In this document: positions 22,356-30,198 of the stretch, piece by piece
Layout: each line of letters opens with the position of its first letter
Numbering within the stretch: the first letter of the stretch is position 1
DNA from: Pseudomonas trivialis
GTDB lineage: Bacteria > Pseudomonadota > Gammaproteobacteria > Pseudomonadales > Pseudomonadaceae
Reading direction: 5' to 3'
Length of the DNA stretch: 64,000 nucleotides
NCBI RefSeq assembly: GCF_001439805.1
Contig: NZ_JYLK01000011.1
Span: forward strand, 62,001 to 126,000
Notes under the pieces: model-generated
The model's database searches: none
What the model was told of the DNA's origin: nothing
The model's input: the letters and a program-made list of their open reading frames with translations, nothing else
Position numbers and translations under genes: made by a program

Positions 22356-25300
22356 ATGAACATTGCAGAACTCGGCGTCAAAATCGACTCGGCCGATGCA
22401 ATCCAGGCGAAAACGAGCCTGGATGAAATGGCGAAGGCCGGCGGCAGGGCCGAGCAGTCCGCCGTTTCTCTGATGAACGAAATGCAGGCCCTGGAAAAGT
22501 CGCTGTCCACCAGTGCCAAAACTACCCAGGACCTGGCGAAGCAGCGTGACGCTCTCGCCAAGCTGACCAAGACCGGCGCCTATGGCGAGGCCGAGGCGGC
22601 GAAGATCTCCGCTCAGTTGGACAAGCAGCAGATTGCCCTCGCCAAGTCAGCCCTGGACGAACAGAAGGCCCTGAACAGCCTGCTGGGTGCCATCGACCCG
22701 GCTCGGGCTGCACTGGCCAAGCTGGACACCCAAGTCGAGCAACTTGGCAAGCATCTGGATGCCGGGCGAATTAGCCAGGACCAGTACAACAGCGCCCTGG
22801 GTAAAATCGACAAGGATTACGCCAAGCTTGAAAAGACCACCACTGGCTTCGACAAGCTGCGTCTCGGCACCCGCCAAGCCCAGGAAAACGTCGTACAGCT
22901 TGGTAACGCGTTATCGTCGGGCGACTGGGGTAGCGGCGTTCGCGCAGTAGCTCAGTTGGGCGCCGGTGCCGGTGCTGGTGCTGCCGGCCTGCTCGCCATC
23001 CTGGCGCCGCTGGCTTTGGCCACTGCTGCTGTGGGCGGCCTGGCTGTTGCGTACTACAGGGGTAGCGAAGAGCAGGACCGCTACAACAAGTCACTGATCC
23101 TCACTGGCAACTACGCCGGCGTGAGTGCGGGCCAGTTGGGCGACATGGCGCGGCAGGTCAGCGCTACCGTGGGCACCACTGGCCAGGCCGCCGAAGTCTT
23201 GGCCCTGCTGGCTGGCAACGGCAAGATCGCTGGCGAGAGCTTTACCGGCATCGCCCAGGCTGCAGTGTCCATGCGGGAGGCCACGGGCAAGGCGGTGGGC
23301 GAGACAGTTGCTGAGTTCTCCAAGCTGGCCGACGACCCGGTCAAGGCGTCTGCTGCGCTGAATGATCAGTACCACTACCTGACGGCGTCGGTTTACTCGC
23401 AGATCGCCGCACTGGAAGAGCAGGGCGACCATGCCGGCGCGGTGAAGCTGGCCACCGAGCAGTACGCCGATGCGATCAATGAGCGTACGCCGAAGATTCT
23501 GGAAAACCTTAGCTTTTGGGAGCGCGCATACAACGCTGTCGCCAAGGCAGCTGACGGTCTCAAAAACGCCGGGCGGCGTGACATCAATTCGGACATCGAG
23601 AATGCCAGGTCGGACCTGCTCGAAGCCCAGAACATGGACGGTTTGTTTCAGAACCAAAAGTCCAAGGATGCGCTGATCGAGTTCCGGCAGAACCGCCTGA
23701 ACATGCTGGAGGACGAGAAAGCCGCCCAGGCCGACATCGCCAAGTGGGAGGGTGAGCAGGCCAAGGCTCAAGGCGCGGCTGTCACGGCAATGACGAAGGT
23801 CGACGCATTGACCAAGTCGTCGCTGACCAATGAGCAGAAGCGGACCAAGGAGCTTGAGGACTATAAGCAACAGCTCGACGACATCCGCAAGGTAGCGCCG
23901 AACGATCCTCGCCTTGCCCAGGCAACGGTCGACAAAAACATTGCCAACATCAACGCCAAGTTCAAGGATCCCAAAGCCGCCGGAACGCAGGTCGACCTCA
24001 CCAGCTTCAACAACGCCAAGAACGATCTGGCAGCCATCACCGACACCTACAAAAACTACCAGAAGGAACTGGAAGCGGCGCAGAAGGCAGGCCTGCTGTC
24101 CGAGGAAGACTATCTGCTGCGGCGCCAGGCGCTGATCGGCAATCAGCTCGACCAAACCAAGGCTGCCTACGAGGCTGAGATTGCCGCGCTGGAAGCCGCC
24201 AAGGGCAAGAAGACCACGTCGGCCGCGCAAATCATCCAGCTGGACCAGAAGATCGCTGACGCGCGCGCAGGGATGGTCAAGGCGCAGAAGGATGCCGATA
24301 GCCAGCTGGAGGTGTTGGCGACCAACGAGACCGGCCGCCTTGCCAAGCAGGAGCGTTCGATCAGCACATACGTGCAGGCGCTGGGGCAGCAGCAGCGGGC
24401 CTTGGAGCTGGCAGGCCAGCGCGCAGTGCTTGGCGTGGGCCGTGGCGACCGGCAAAACGCTCTCAGCGGCGAGCTGAACAGCCAGCAAGATCGGTTTGCT
24501 CAGCAGACGCTGGAGCTTGCGAACCAAAAGTCCGATCCGTCGCGCAACATGTCGGAGGAAGAGTTCAAGCGGAAATCTCAGGCGCTCGCCGACGCGAACA
24601 AGGCCGCCACTGACCAGATCCGGCAGAACTACGTGGATGTGGAGAGTGCCCAGGGCGATTGGACGAAGGGCGCAACGGCGGCCTGGGAAAACTACCTGGA
24701 CTCGGCAAAGGACATTGCCGGCCAGACCAAGAGCCTGTTCGGTAATGCCTTCAGCTCCATGGAGGATTCCATCGTCAACTTCGCCATGACCGGTAAAGCG
24801 TCGTTCTCGGACTTCGCCAAATCGATCCTGGCCGATATGGCGCGTATTGCCACCCGCCAAGCGGCATCGGGATTGCTCGGCTCTCTTGTGGGGCTTGGCG
24901 TTTCGGCGGCGAGCGCGTATTTCGGCGGAGGCGCGACACCAGCATCGGCCGGCTCAACCGCTGCAGGCTACAGCCCTGAAGTGCTGGCAGGCTGGTCCGG
25001 AGTCACCCAGGCCAAAGGTGGCGCATGGGCGAGCGGCGTCCAGATGTTCGCCGACGGCGGTGCCTTCACCAACTCAGTTGTCAGCAAGCCCACGGCATTC
25101 GGCATGGCCGGAGGCAAAACAGGCGTCATGGGTGAGGCGGGGGCAGAGGCGATTATGCCCCTGACGCGGACGTCCAGCGGCAAGCTTGGCGTTATGGCTA
25201 TGGGCGGTGGCGGGGCTGGCGCAACGCAGATCAATGTAGAAGTGCACATTGATGGTGAAGGTAACGCTTCGTCCACTGCTGACGCGCCAGGCTATGACCT

Positions 25301-25406
25301 GTTCGGCAAAGAGTTGGCGACCTTCGTAGAACAGAAGTATCAAGAGCTGCGCTCGAAGGACATGCGCCAGGGCGGCGTCATCAACAAAGCAATCAAGGGG
25401 CGCTGA
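22356..25406 (+). CDS. Tail tape measure protein
   Basis: A 1016-residue protein. It starts NIAELGVKIDSADAIQAKTSLDEMAKAG, typical of the prophage tape measure N-terminus. A hydrophobic stretch (GAGAGAAGLLAILAPLALATAAVGGLAVAYY) lies at about residues 205-235. A long helical body follows, and the C-terminus has FGMAGGKTGVMGEAGAEAIMPLTR, characteristic of lambda H-like proteins. At roughly 1.5 angstrom per residue the tail would be near 150 nm (an estimate). Confidence 0.95.
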   Translation: MNIAELGVKIDSADAIQAKTSLDEMAKAGGRAEQSAVSLMNEMQALEKSLSTSAKTTQDLAKQRDALAKLTKTGAYGEAEAAKISAQLDKQQIALAKSALDEQKALNSLLGAIDPARAALAKLDTQVEQLGKHLDAGRISQDQYNSALGKIDKDYAKLEKTTTGFDKLRLGTRQAQENVVQLGNALSSGDWGSGVRAVAQLGAGAGAGAAGLLAILAPLALATAAVGGLAVAYYRGSEEQDRYNKSLILTGNYAGVSAGQLGDMARQVSATVGTTGQAAEVLALLAGNGKIAGESFTGIAQAAVSMREATGKAVGETVAEFSKLADDPVKASAALNDQYHYLTASVYSQIAALEEQGDHAGAVKLATEQYADAINERTPKILENLSFWERAYNAVAKAADGLKNAGRRDINSDIENARSDLLEAQNMDGLFQNQKSKDALIEFRQNRLNMLEDEKAAQADIAKWEGEQAKAQGAAVTAMTKVDALTKSSLTNEQKRTKELEDYKQQLDDIRKVAPNDPRLAQATVDKNIANINAKFKDPKAAGTQVDLTSFNNAKNDLAAITDTYKNYQKELEAAQKAGLLSEEDYLLRRQALIGNQLDQTKAAYEAEIAALEAAKGKKTTSAAQIIQLDQKIADARAGMVKAQKDADSQLEVLATNETGRLAKQERSISTYVQALGQQQRALELAGQRAVLGVGRGDRQNALSGELNSQQDRFAQQTLELANQKSDPSRNMSEEEFKRKSQALADANKAATDQIRQNYVDVESAQGDWTKGATAAWENYLDSAKDIAGQTKSLFGNAFSSMEDSIVNFAMTGKASFSDFAKSILADMARIATRQAASGLLGSLVGLGVSAASAYFGGGATPASAGSTAAGYSPEVLAGWSGVTQAKGGAWASGVQMFADGGAFTNSVVSKPTAFGMAGGKTGVMGEAGAEAIMPLTRTSSGKLGVMAMGGGGAGATQINVEVHIDGEGNASSTADAPGYDLFGKELATFVEQKYQELRSKDMRQGGVINKAIKGR

Positions 25407-25744
25407 TGGCAATCGAACGATTCACCTGGGCCACGGAGAAGGGCGCGGAGGGCGATATCGCCCAGCGCGTCCGATCCAAGCAGTTCGGCGATGGCTACGA
25501 GCAGTCGGTCGAGGATGGCCTGAACAATCGATCGCAGTCCTGGCCGGTCACCTTTACCGGTCTGAAACCGCGAATCAAGGAAATCATGGCATTCCTCGAC
25601 CGGCACAAGGGTGCGAAGGGCTTCCTGTGGGAGCCGCCCCTTGGCGAGCTTGGCCTCTACAAGTGCAACGGCTACAAGCCGATTCACCGCGGCGGCCAGG
25701 TCTACGCCATCACCGCCACCTTCCAGCAAACCTTTCATCCCTGA
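25406..25744 (+). CDS. Minor tail protein M-like
   Basis: A 112-residue protein starting at a TGATG overlap. FTWATEKGAEGDIAQRVRSKQFGDGYEQSVEDGLNNRSQSWPVTF and FLDRHKGAKGFLWEPPLGELGLYKC define the phage minor tail family of lambda gpM. Gene order M-L-K matches lambda. Confidence 0.92.
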   Translation: MAIERFTWATEKGAEGDIAQRVRSKQFGDGYEQSVEDGLNNRSQSWPVTFTGLKPRIKEIMAFLDRHKGAKGFLWEPPLGELGLYKCNGYKPIHRGGQVYAITATFQQTFHP

Positions 25745-25755
25745 GATAACCGCCC

Positions 25756-26508
25756 ATGGCACTGATCACGGACATCCAGAAACTGGAGCCCGGCGGCGAA
25801 ATTCGCCTGTTTGAAATTGACGGGACGGAATACGGCGCTGATTACCTGCGCTTCCACGGCCACGCAATCCCGCACACGGCTGAGGAACTGCTGGCCTACG
25901 AGCATTCTGAGGACGACTTGCCGGCCAAGTCGATTATCTGGCAGGGCCAGGAGTACGCGGCCTGGCCGGTGCAGATTGAGGGTATTTCCTCGAGCAGCGA
26001 CGGTACCGCTTCTCGGCCGACGTTCGCTGCCGGCAATGTCAACGGGCGCGTCACGGCGCTGTGCCTGGCTTTCGAGGACATGCTCAAGTTCAAACTGACG
26101 GTCCGCGAGACCCTGACTCAGTACCTGGACGCAGCCAACTTCCCCGAGGGCAACCCAACCGCCAACCCGACCCAGGAGGCGCTGGAGATCTGGTACATCG
26201 ACCAGAAAACCAGCGAGGACGGCGAGGCTGTGGTCTGGGAGCTGTCTTCCCCGGGCGAGATCGACAACCACGGGCTGCCCGGCCGGCAAATGACGACGTT
26301 CTGCCACTGGGCCATGACTAATGGTTACCGGGGCCCAGACTGCGGATACACCGGCGCCGCCATGTTCGACGACGAGGATAACCCCACGGATGACCCAGCA
26401 CTGGACCAGTGCAAGGGTTGCCTGTCGTCCTGCAAGCTGCGCTTTGGCGAAAACAACGAACTGTCCTTCGGTGGATTCCCCGCCGTTTCCCTGATTGCCC
26501 GGAGCTGA
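25756..26508 (+). CDS. Minor tail protein L-like, iron-sulfur
   Basis: A 250-residue protein. Homologous by pattern to lambda gpL: an N-terminal LEPGGEIRLFEIDGTEYG domain, then a C-terminal region with cysteines in FCHWAMTNGYRGPDCGY and DQCKGCLSSCKLRFG. In lambda gpL four such cysteines bind a [4Fe-4S] cluster; here the C-x(n)-C-x(n)-C-x6-7-C arrangement is retained. Confidence 0.9.
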   Translation: MALITDIQKLEPGGEIRLFEIDGTEYGADYLRFHGHAIPHTAEELLAYEHSEDDLPAKSIIWQGQEYAAWPVQIEGISSSSDGTASRPTFAAGNVNGRVTALCLAFEDMLKFKLTVRETLTQYLDAANFPEGNPTANPTQEALEIWYIDQKTSEDGEAVVWELSSPGEIDNHGLPGRQMTTFCHWAMTNGYRGPDCGYTGAAMFDDEDNPTDDPALDQCKGCLSSCKLRFGENNELSFGGFPAVSLIARS

Positions 26509-26510
26509 CC

Positions 26511-27275
26511 ATGCGCAAGCACATCATTGCGGCCATCCAGGCGCACGCGGCGGCCCAGTACCCGAAAGAGTGTTGCGGCCTGCTGCTGGCCATCGGACGA
26601 GCACAGAAATATTTCCCATGCAGGAATATCGCCACGGAGCCGAGCGAAGAGTTCCGGCTTCACCCAGAGGACTACGCCGCGGCGGAAGACTTGGGCGAGG
26701 TGATCGGCATTGTTCACTCACACCCGGACGCCACCAGCAGGCCGTCACCGCATGACTTGGCCATGTGCGAGGCCACGGCCTTGCCCTGGCACATTCTGTC
26801 CTGGCCTGAGGGCGACATGCGCACGATCACGCCAACGGGCAGCACGCCGCTGCTCAAGCGTCCGTTCGTGCACGGCGCATGGGACTGCTGGCAGGTTTGC
26901 GCTGATTGGTATGCCCGGGAGTGGGGCCTTGAGTTTGAAGCCTTCCAGCGCACCGACGGTTGGTGGGAGCGCGCGGAGAACGACAGCCTGTACGAGCAGC
27001 ACTACGAGGCCGCCGGCTTCGTGCGCGTCGACAATCCACAGCGTGGTGACATGATCGTCATGCACGTCGGGCGCACGGTTCATCCGAATCACGCCGGGAT
27101 TTATCTGGGCACCGATCCGTCGCTACCTGGCGAGGATTCAGGCGCGTTCGGTCCTGGGCCATTCCTCCTGCACCACCTGTACGGCAGGCCTTCGGAAATC
27201 ATCGTCTACGGCGGGCCTTGGCATGAACGATCGCGCCTGATCCTCAGGCACAAAAACGCAAAACAACCAACATGA
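26511..27275 (+). CDS. Tail assembly protein K-like: JAMM peptidase plus NlpC/P60
   Basis: A 254-residue protein (ATG 26511; the in-frame extension into the L gene is spurious). The N-terminal domain has HSHPDATSRPSPHD, the zinc-binding JAMM/MPN signature. The C-terminal NlpC/P60 domain has WDCWQVCADWY (catalytic Cys) and NHAGIYLG (catalytic His). Lambda gpK has the same fusion and is needed for tail tip assembly or cell wall passage. In lambda K is directly followed by I; here about 2.9 kb of other genes intervene. Confidence 0.93.
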   Translation: MRKHIIAAIQAHAAAQYPKECCGLLLAIGRAQKYFPCRNIATEPSEEFRLHPEDYAAAEDLGEVIGIVHSHPDATSRPSPHDLAMCEATALPWHILSWPEGDMRTITPTGSTPLLKRPFVHGAWDCWQVCADWYAREWGLEFEAFQRTDGWWERAENDSLYEQHYEAAGFVRVDNPQRGDMIVMHVGRTVHPNHAGIYLGTDPSLPGEDSGAFGPGPFLLHHLYGRPSEIIVYGGPWHERSRLILRHKNAKQPT

Positions 27276-27299
27276 CGCGGCATGGCCGCAGGAGAAAAT

Positions 27300-27371
27300 A
27301 TGCAGAGTGTAATTGAGTCAGCAGCTAAAACCGCCAGTGGCGAACCGGTCTGGCGGCTAACAAAGGGTTAG
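27300..27371 (+). CDS. Possible 23-residue micro-ORF
   Basis: ATG 27300 has a strong site (GCAGGAGA, four to five bases away). The frame MQSVIESAAKTASGEPVWRL ends at TAG 27369-27371. It contains a hairpin CCGCCAG/CTGGCGG (27331-27337 with 27350-27356). It could be a short leader or a remnant of the GGAGAAAA ribosome-site module seen before other tail genes. Real translation is uncertain. Confidence 0.3.
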   Translation: MQSVIESAAKTASGEPVWRLTKG

Positions 27372-27613
27372 TTGCCTTTGTTTTCCAGCATTTTTTCGAT
27401 GTAGGAAACGTCTTTCAGAATGACCTCAAGCGGCCATTCGTAGGCGTCTCTTGCTTCGCCGCTTTCGCATCCACCTGCAGGCACCTCTCTGAAAAACTGT
27501 GCTGCGCGTTGCAGCGCTTCTTCATTGAAGCCTGGTGTCTGTTTCAATGCATGAGTAAGCGACAAAAGCGCCATGAGAACGCCGTGTTCAAAAGGTTTCA
27601 CTTCGTATGCCAC
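27368..27613 (-). CDS. Small reverse-strand protein in the tail island (81 aa)
   Basis: GTG start at 27613 with GGAGG five bases upstream. The protein is mostly helical (HGVLMALLSLTHALKQTPGFNEEALQRAAQFFREV ... LEVILKDVSYIEKMLENKGN) with no recognised domain. Opposite orientation to the late operon points to expression from the prophage state. Function unknown. Confidence 0.62.
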   Translation of the reverse strand: MAYEVKPFEHGVLMALLSLTHALKQTPGFNEEALQRAAQFFREVPAGGCESGEARDAYEWPLEVILKDVSYIEKMLENKGN

Positions 27614-27634
27614 ATTGACCTCCAGGTCATAAAC

Positions 27635-27686
27635 GCGCCGATATTGGCGCTACCCCAGTCCTTGGGCTTGCAGGCGTAGGACTGGG
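27635..27686. other. Two adjacent hairpins in an intergenic stretch
   Basis: GCGCC/GGCGC (27635-27639 with 27646-27650) is followed by a perfect 9-bp stem CCCAGTCCT/AGGACTGGG (27654-27662 with 27678-27686). They lie upstream of the reverse gene 27368-27613 and of the small forward frame at 27719. No T-run follows the second stem, so this may be a structured leader or regulatory RNA rather than a terminator. Confidence 0.4.
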
Positions 27687-27718
27687 AAATCCTTTCTTCA
27701 CTCATTCGAGTATTTGAA

Positions 27719-27889
27719 ATGACTCAAATCGAACGTAGCGACATCGCGCGCACGATGGATGCACTCGCGTTGGCGTTGGCTGATCACGGGCACAGCTGGA
27801 GTGATGAACTGAGAGCTTCCTACGAGCGCGCCACGGAAACCCTTAAGGCTTGCGATTGTAAGGTGACTGATTTGTCGGCTTCAGGCTGA
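27719..27889 (+). CDS. Possible small protein (56 aa)
   Basis: A frame starting MTQIERSDIARTMDALALAL and ending TDLSASG at TGA 27887-27889. It predicts an amphipathic helical pair and has a weak ribosome site (GAG eight bases upstream). It overlaps the end of the convergent gene at 27843 by 47 bases. Codon use looks Pseudomonas-like, but the short length leaves doubt. Confidence 0.4.
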   Translation: MTQIERSDIARTMDALALALADHGHSWSDELRASYERATETLKACDCKVTDLSASG

Positions 27890-28046
27890 TGCCTAGCTCG
27901 GCGGCCTTGCTGTAGATCGACGCCTCGGAACGGCCAAGCTTGAGGCCGATTACGCGGGTGGGGGTGTTACCTGCTGCCAGCGTACGCAGTTGAGTAATCT
28001 CTGCCGCTGTCCATTCCTTGCCGCCGTTGGTGGGTTGCTTGGCCAT
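27843..28046 (-). CDS. Small helix-turn-helix (SANT/Myb-like) protein
   Basis: A 67-residue basic protein with AAGGA upstream. EWTAAEITQLRTLAAGNTPTRVIGLKLGRSEASIYSKAAELGISLKP is a compact helix-turn-helix with the G-R-S-E-x-S-I-x-S-K-A recognition helix common in short Pseudomonas DNA-binding proteins. It is divergent from the NYN gene, whose promoter region carries repeated dyads, so it is the obvious candidate regulator of that gene (inference). Confidence 0.75.
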   Translation of the reverse strand: MAKQPTNGGKEWTAAEITQLRTLAAGNTPTRVIGLKLGRSEASIYSKAAELGISLKPTNQSPYNRKP

Positions 28047-28229
28047 TGCTCAGTTCCTTCTGGGTTGGAGGCCAGACGCTACTACTGATAGCGGCCTGGG
28101 CGCTACTGGCATTCCATCCACGCTGGATGCCCGGACAGGTAGGTCAGTTTTGCAAGAGTCTCGGCACAAATTTCGGCCTTAAAACGGCTCTATTAGCAGC
28201 GTATCGTCTGCGTTCAGACCTTTGATCAA

Positions 28230-28297
28230 TGTTCGAACGCCGATTCGACGGATTATTCGGGCTTTCGTTCGTTTTCATGTGGGTTCGTGTTCGAACG
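28230..28297. repeat. Repeated TGTTCGAACG dyads upstream of the NYN gene
   Basis: TGTTCGAACG occurs at 28230-28239 and 28288-28297 (58 bp apart), each centred on the palindrome GTTCGAAC, with several further TTCG half sites between. They lie just upstream of the promoter at 28310. The stretch 28047-28435 holds no convincing gene and appears to be wholly regulatory. Confidence 0.6.
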
Positions 28298-28309
28298 TGT
28301 GAATTCGTG

Positions 28310-28338
28310 TTGACGAGTGTGTCAACTGAACCTATAGT
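28310..28338 (+). promoter_or_regulatory. Strong sigma-70 promoter for the NYN gene with overlapping dyad
   Basis: TTGACG (28310-28315), a 17-base spacer and TATAGT (28333-28338). A perfect inverted repeat GTTGAC-gagtgt-GTCAAC (28309-28326) covers the -35 box and spacer and could be an operator. This is one of the best consensus promoters in the prophage and would work in the lysogen. Confidence 0.7.
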
Positions 28339-28392
28339 TCGCTTCGTCTGAGCAGCGGCCACTACCTTATACGGGCCGTTGTGCGACATACA

Positions 28393-28414
28393 AAGGGTCC
28401 CTGAGGGGGCCCTT
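28393..28414 (+). other. Leader hairpin upstream of the NYN start
   Basis: AAGGGTCCC (28393-28401) pairs with GGGGCCCTT (28406-28414, one G-T pair) around TGAG, between the promoter and the ATG at 28436. Possible attenuator or 5' stabiliser. Confidence 0.5.
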
Positions 28415-28435
28415 AATACTTTCTAGGGACGGAAA

Positions 28436-29287
28436 ATGAATCGCTTAGGCATTTTCGTTGACGCTGGGTATCTGTTCGCGCAAGGTTCTCAGGCACTTAC
28501 TGGCGATGTAGTTAGGCGCCAACTACTCTCGCTCAACGAGCAGGCGGTCATCACGCAGCTTATCGGCACCGCCGAGCACCTCTCAGGTGGGACGCCTCTT
28601 CTACGTATCTATTGGTACGATGCAATCGGTACTAGCGGTCCAACTCTTGAGCAGAAGCGGCTTGCGAGCAGCAACAACGTCAAAGTTCGAATGGGTACGC
28701 TCAACGGTAGCGGCCAACAAAAAGGCGTCGACTCTATGATCGTGATCGACATGATCGAGCTCGCTCGAAATCATGCGATTGCTGACGCAGTTTTGATTTC
28801 AGGTGATGAAGACGTTCGTGTGGGCGTCCAGTTTGCTCAGAATTATGGTGTTAGAGTTCATTTGATTGGAATTGCAAATGAGCATGACAAGAATCATCAG
28901 TCCCCAAGCCTAATTCAAGAAGCTGACACTCATACGGAGTGGACGCCAGACATAATCAACTCTTTCCTCAGCGTCCGTCAGGCGCAAGTTCGACCTCGTG
29001 TCATTCCAGCCGTTGATCCTGCAGCCAAGCCGGCAGTGAATGAAGCGGTTGTCAGTGAAGAAGAAGCGACGAAGATTCTTGAGGCCTTGATTGACGCAAT
29101 GGTGAGCGGCTTGGTTCCGAGCGATCTTCTGGCTCTGAAGGAACATTTGAAGCACAGCTCCTCTCTGCCGCGCGAGTTCGATGGAAAGATCCTTGGCGTG
29201 AGTCGAGACGCAATCAAGCGCGATCTGGAGCAGCCAGAGAAGAAGTTTGCGAGAAAGAAATTTATAGAGCTGGTAAAAAAGAAGTAA
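28436..29287 (+). CDS. NYN-domain (PIN-like) nuclease family protein
   Basis: A 283-residue protein. The N-terminal ~165 residues form an NYN/LabA-like domain: GIFVDAGYLF (first Asp), QQKGVDSMIVIDMIELA (second Asp cluster), ADAVLISGDEDVRVGVQFAQNYGVRVHLIGI (third acidic motif). A linker rich in Ala/Pro/Val leads to a helical C-terminal domain (ATKILEALIDAMVSGLVPSDLLALKEHL ... FARKKFIELVKKK). NYN proteins are metal-dependent RNases. It sits alone between its own promoter and terminator inside the tail operon. A role in host or antiphage regulation is inference. Confidence 0.85.
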   Translation: MNRLGIFVDAGYLFAQGSQALTGDVVRRQLLSLNEQAVITQLIGTAEHLSGGTPLLRIYWYDAIGTSGPTLEQKRLASSNNVKVRMGTLNGSGQQKGVDSMIVIDMIELARNHAIADAVLISGDEDVRVGVQFAQNYGVRVHLIGIANEHDKNHQSPSLIQEADTHTEWTPDIINSFLSVRQAQVRPRVIPAVDPAAKPAVNEAVVSEEEATKILEALIDAMVSGLVPSDLLALKEHLKHSSSLPREFDGKILGVSRDAIKRDLEQPEKKFARKKFIELVKKK

Positions 29288-29300
29288 TACAGCCATTTAC

Positions 29301-29327
29301 AAAGCCCAGCCCCGCGCTGGGCTTTTT
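29301..29327 (+). terminator. Intrinsic terminator after the NYN gene
   Basis: AAAGCCCAGC (29301-29310) pairs perfectly with GCTGGGCTTT (29316-29325), with the T-run continuing to 29327. It closes the NYN unit, so transcription from its promoter should not enter the tail genes. Confidence 0.9.
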
Positions 29328-29399
29328 GCATCAGCGCCTCAGTGAAGTGGATGCCTGGCCAGGTACGCGGTACAGTCCTTTCTTACATGGAGGATATTG

Positions 29400-29741
29400 A
29401 TGAAAATTTGGCTGATGGTTTTGTTCGCTGCGGCACTCGCGGGATGCGCAGACAGCGGACCGATCAAGGTGGGTCCTGACACGTACACGATTTCTACCCG
29501 CGTTCCATTCGGCGGGCCCGCCTCTGCGAAAGGGCAGGCGCTCAAAGAAGCAAACGTGTTCTGCGAGTCCCAAGGCCGGGAGATCCTGCTTGATCACATG
29601 CAGGCTAGCGAGTGCGCGCTTCACGGCGGATGCGGAGAGGCTGAGATATATTTCTTCTGCATGGCGAAAGGGGACCCGCAGCTGAAACGCCAGAGGTATA
29701 GCCCTGATCCAACGCAGAAAATTCAAATCGATCAGCGATAA
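29400..29741 (+). CDS. Phage-borne lipoprotein 1
   Basis: A 113-residue protein (ATG 29400; GGAGGA upstream). Signal peptide MKIWLMVLFAAALAGC has a LAGC lipobox, and the mature protein starts at Cys16. The mature part has several more cysteines (FCESQGRE, SECALHGGCGEAEIYFFC). Lipoproteins encoded as phage accessory genes can block adsorption receptors (T5 Llp, Cor-type) or modify the envelope. Its true role is unknown. Confidence 0.78.
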   Translation: MKIWLMVLFAAALAGCADSGPIKVGPDTYTISTRVPFGGPASAKGQALKEANVFCESQGREILLDHMQASECALHGGCGEAEIYFFCMAKGDPQLKRQRYSPDPTQKIQIDQR

Positions 29742-29805
29742 TTCGTGGCACCAAAGCGGCGCACTGGGCAGTATTGCAGTCCCGCCAAACCAAAGAGGGA
29801 ACGAC

Positions 29806-30156
29806 ATGCGGATTTTGATAGCAGCGGTAGCTGTGGCGATGCTGGCGGGGTGTATGGCGCCGACCATGAACGAGGCTCGCCAATCTGGCCCGTACAAGGT
29901 TCTCACTTCCAAAAAAACGGACGCCGCGCTGGCTAAATGTGTCCAGTACGAATGGCAGAACCAGTCGATATTCGGCGGTACGCCTGGCGCAACTCTTCAG
30001 CGTGGCCGGGATACTGGTTACACCGTGTTCACTGAGGGGGCCCAGTACTTCGTTGACATCCAGCCTAAAGGCTCGGGGGCCGAAGCGAAGTATTACGTGG
30101 TAGTCGGAAACTGGATTGCGAATAAGCGATTGGCCGCGCTGCAAGGCTGCCTATAG
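29806..30156 (+). CDS. Phage-borne lipoprotein 2
   Basis: A 116-residue protein (GAGGG upstream). Signal MRILIAAVAVAMLAGC with a LAGC lipobox, mature Cys16. Two further cysteines (AKCVQYEW ... LQGCL) could form a disulfide. It follows lipoprotein 1 by 64 bases and ends just before a terminator and the I gene. Likely co-expressed with lipoprotein 1. Function unknown. Confidence 0.78.
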   Translation: MRILIAAVAVAMLAGCMAPTMNEARQSGPYKVLTSKKTDAALAKCVQYEWQNQSIFGGTPGATLQRGRDTGYTVFTEGAQYFVDIQPKGSGAEAKYYVVVGNWIANKRLAALQGCL

Positions 30157-30172
30157 TCCGCACCACTTCATC

Positions 30173-30198
30173 AAAGGCTCGCTTCGGCGGGCCTTTTT
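30173..30198 (+). terminator. Intrinsic terminator before the I-like gene
   Basis: AAAGGCTCGC (30173-30182) pairs with GCGGGCCTTT (30187-30196, one G-T pair) around a TTCG loop, followed by T. Then TTATTGCCTGGAGAAAAG leads into the next start. Confidence 0.85.

Noticed and set aside
23091..24860. 589-codon reverse frame inside the tape measure gene
   Set aside because: Antisense shadow of a GC-rich helical gene; composition is that of a complement frame (many Leu/Gly/Arg/His) with no recognisable domain.
28144..28389. Reverse-strand frame of 81 codons upstream of the NYN gene
   Set aside because: It would lie across the consensus promoter and dyads at 28230-28338; the peptide is Arg/Asn/Ser-rich with no domain-like pattern and only a weak ribosome site.
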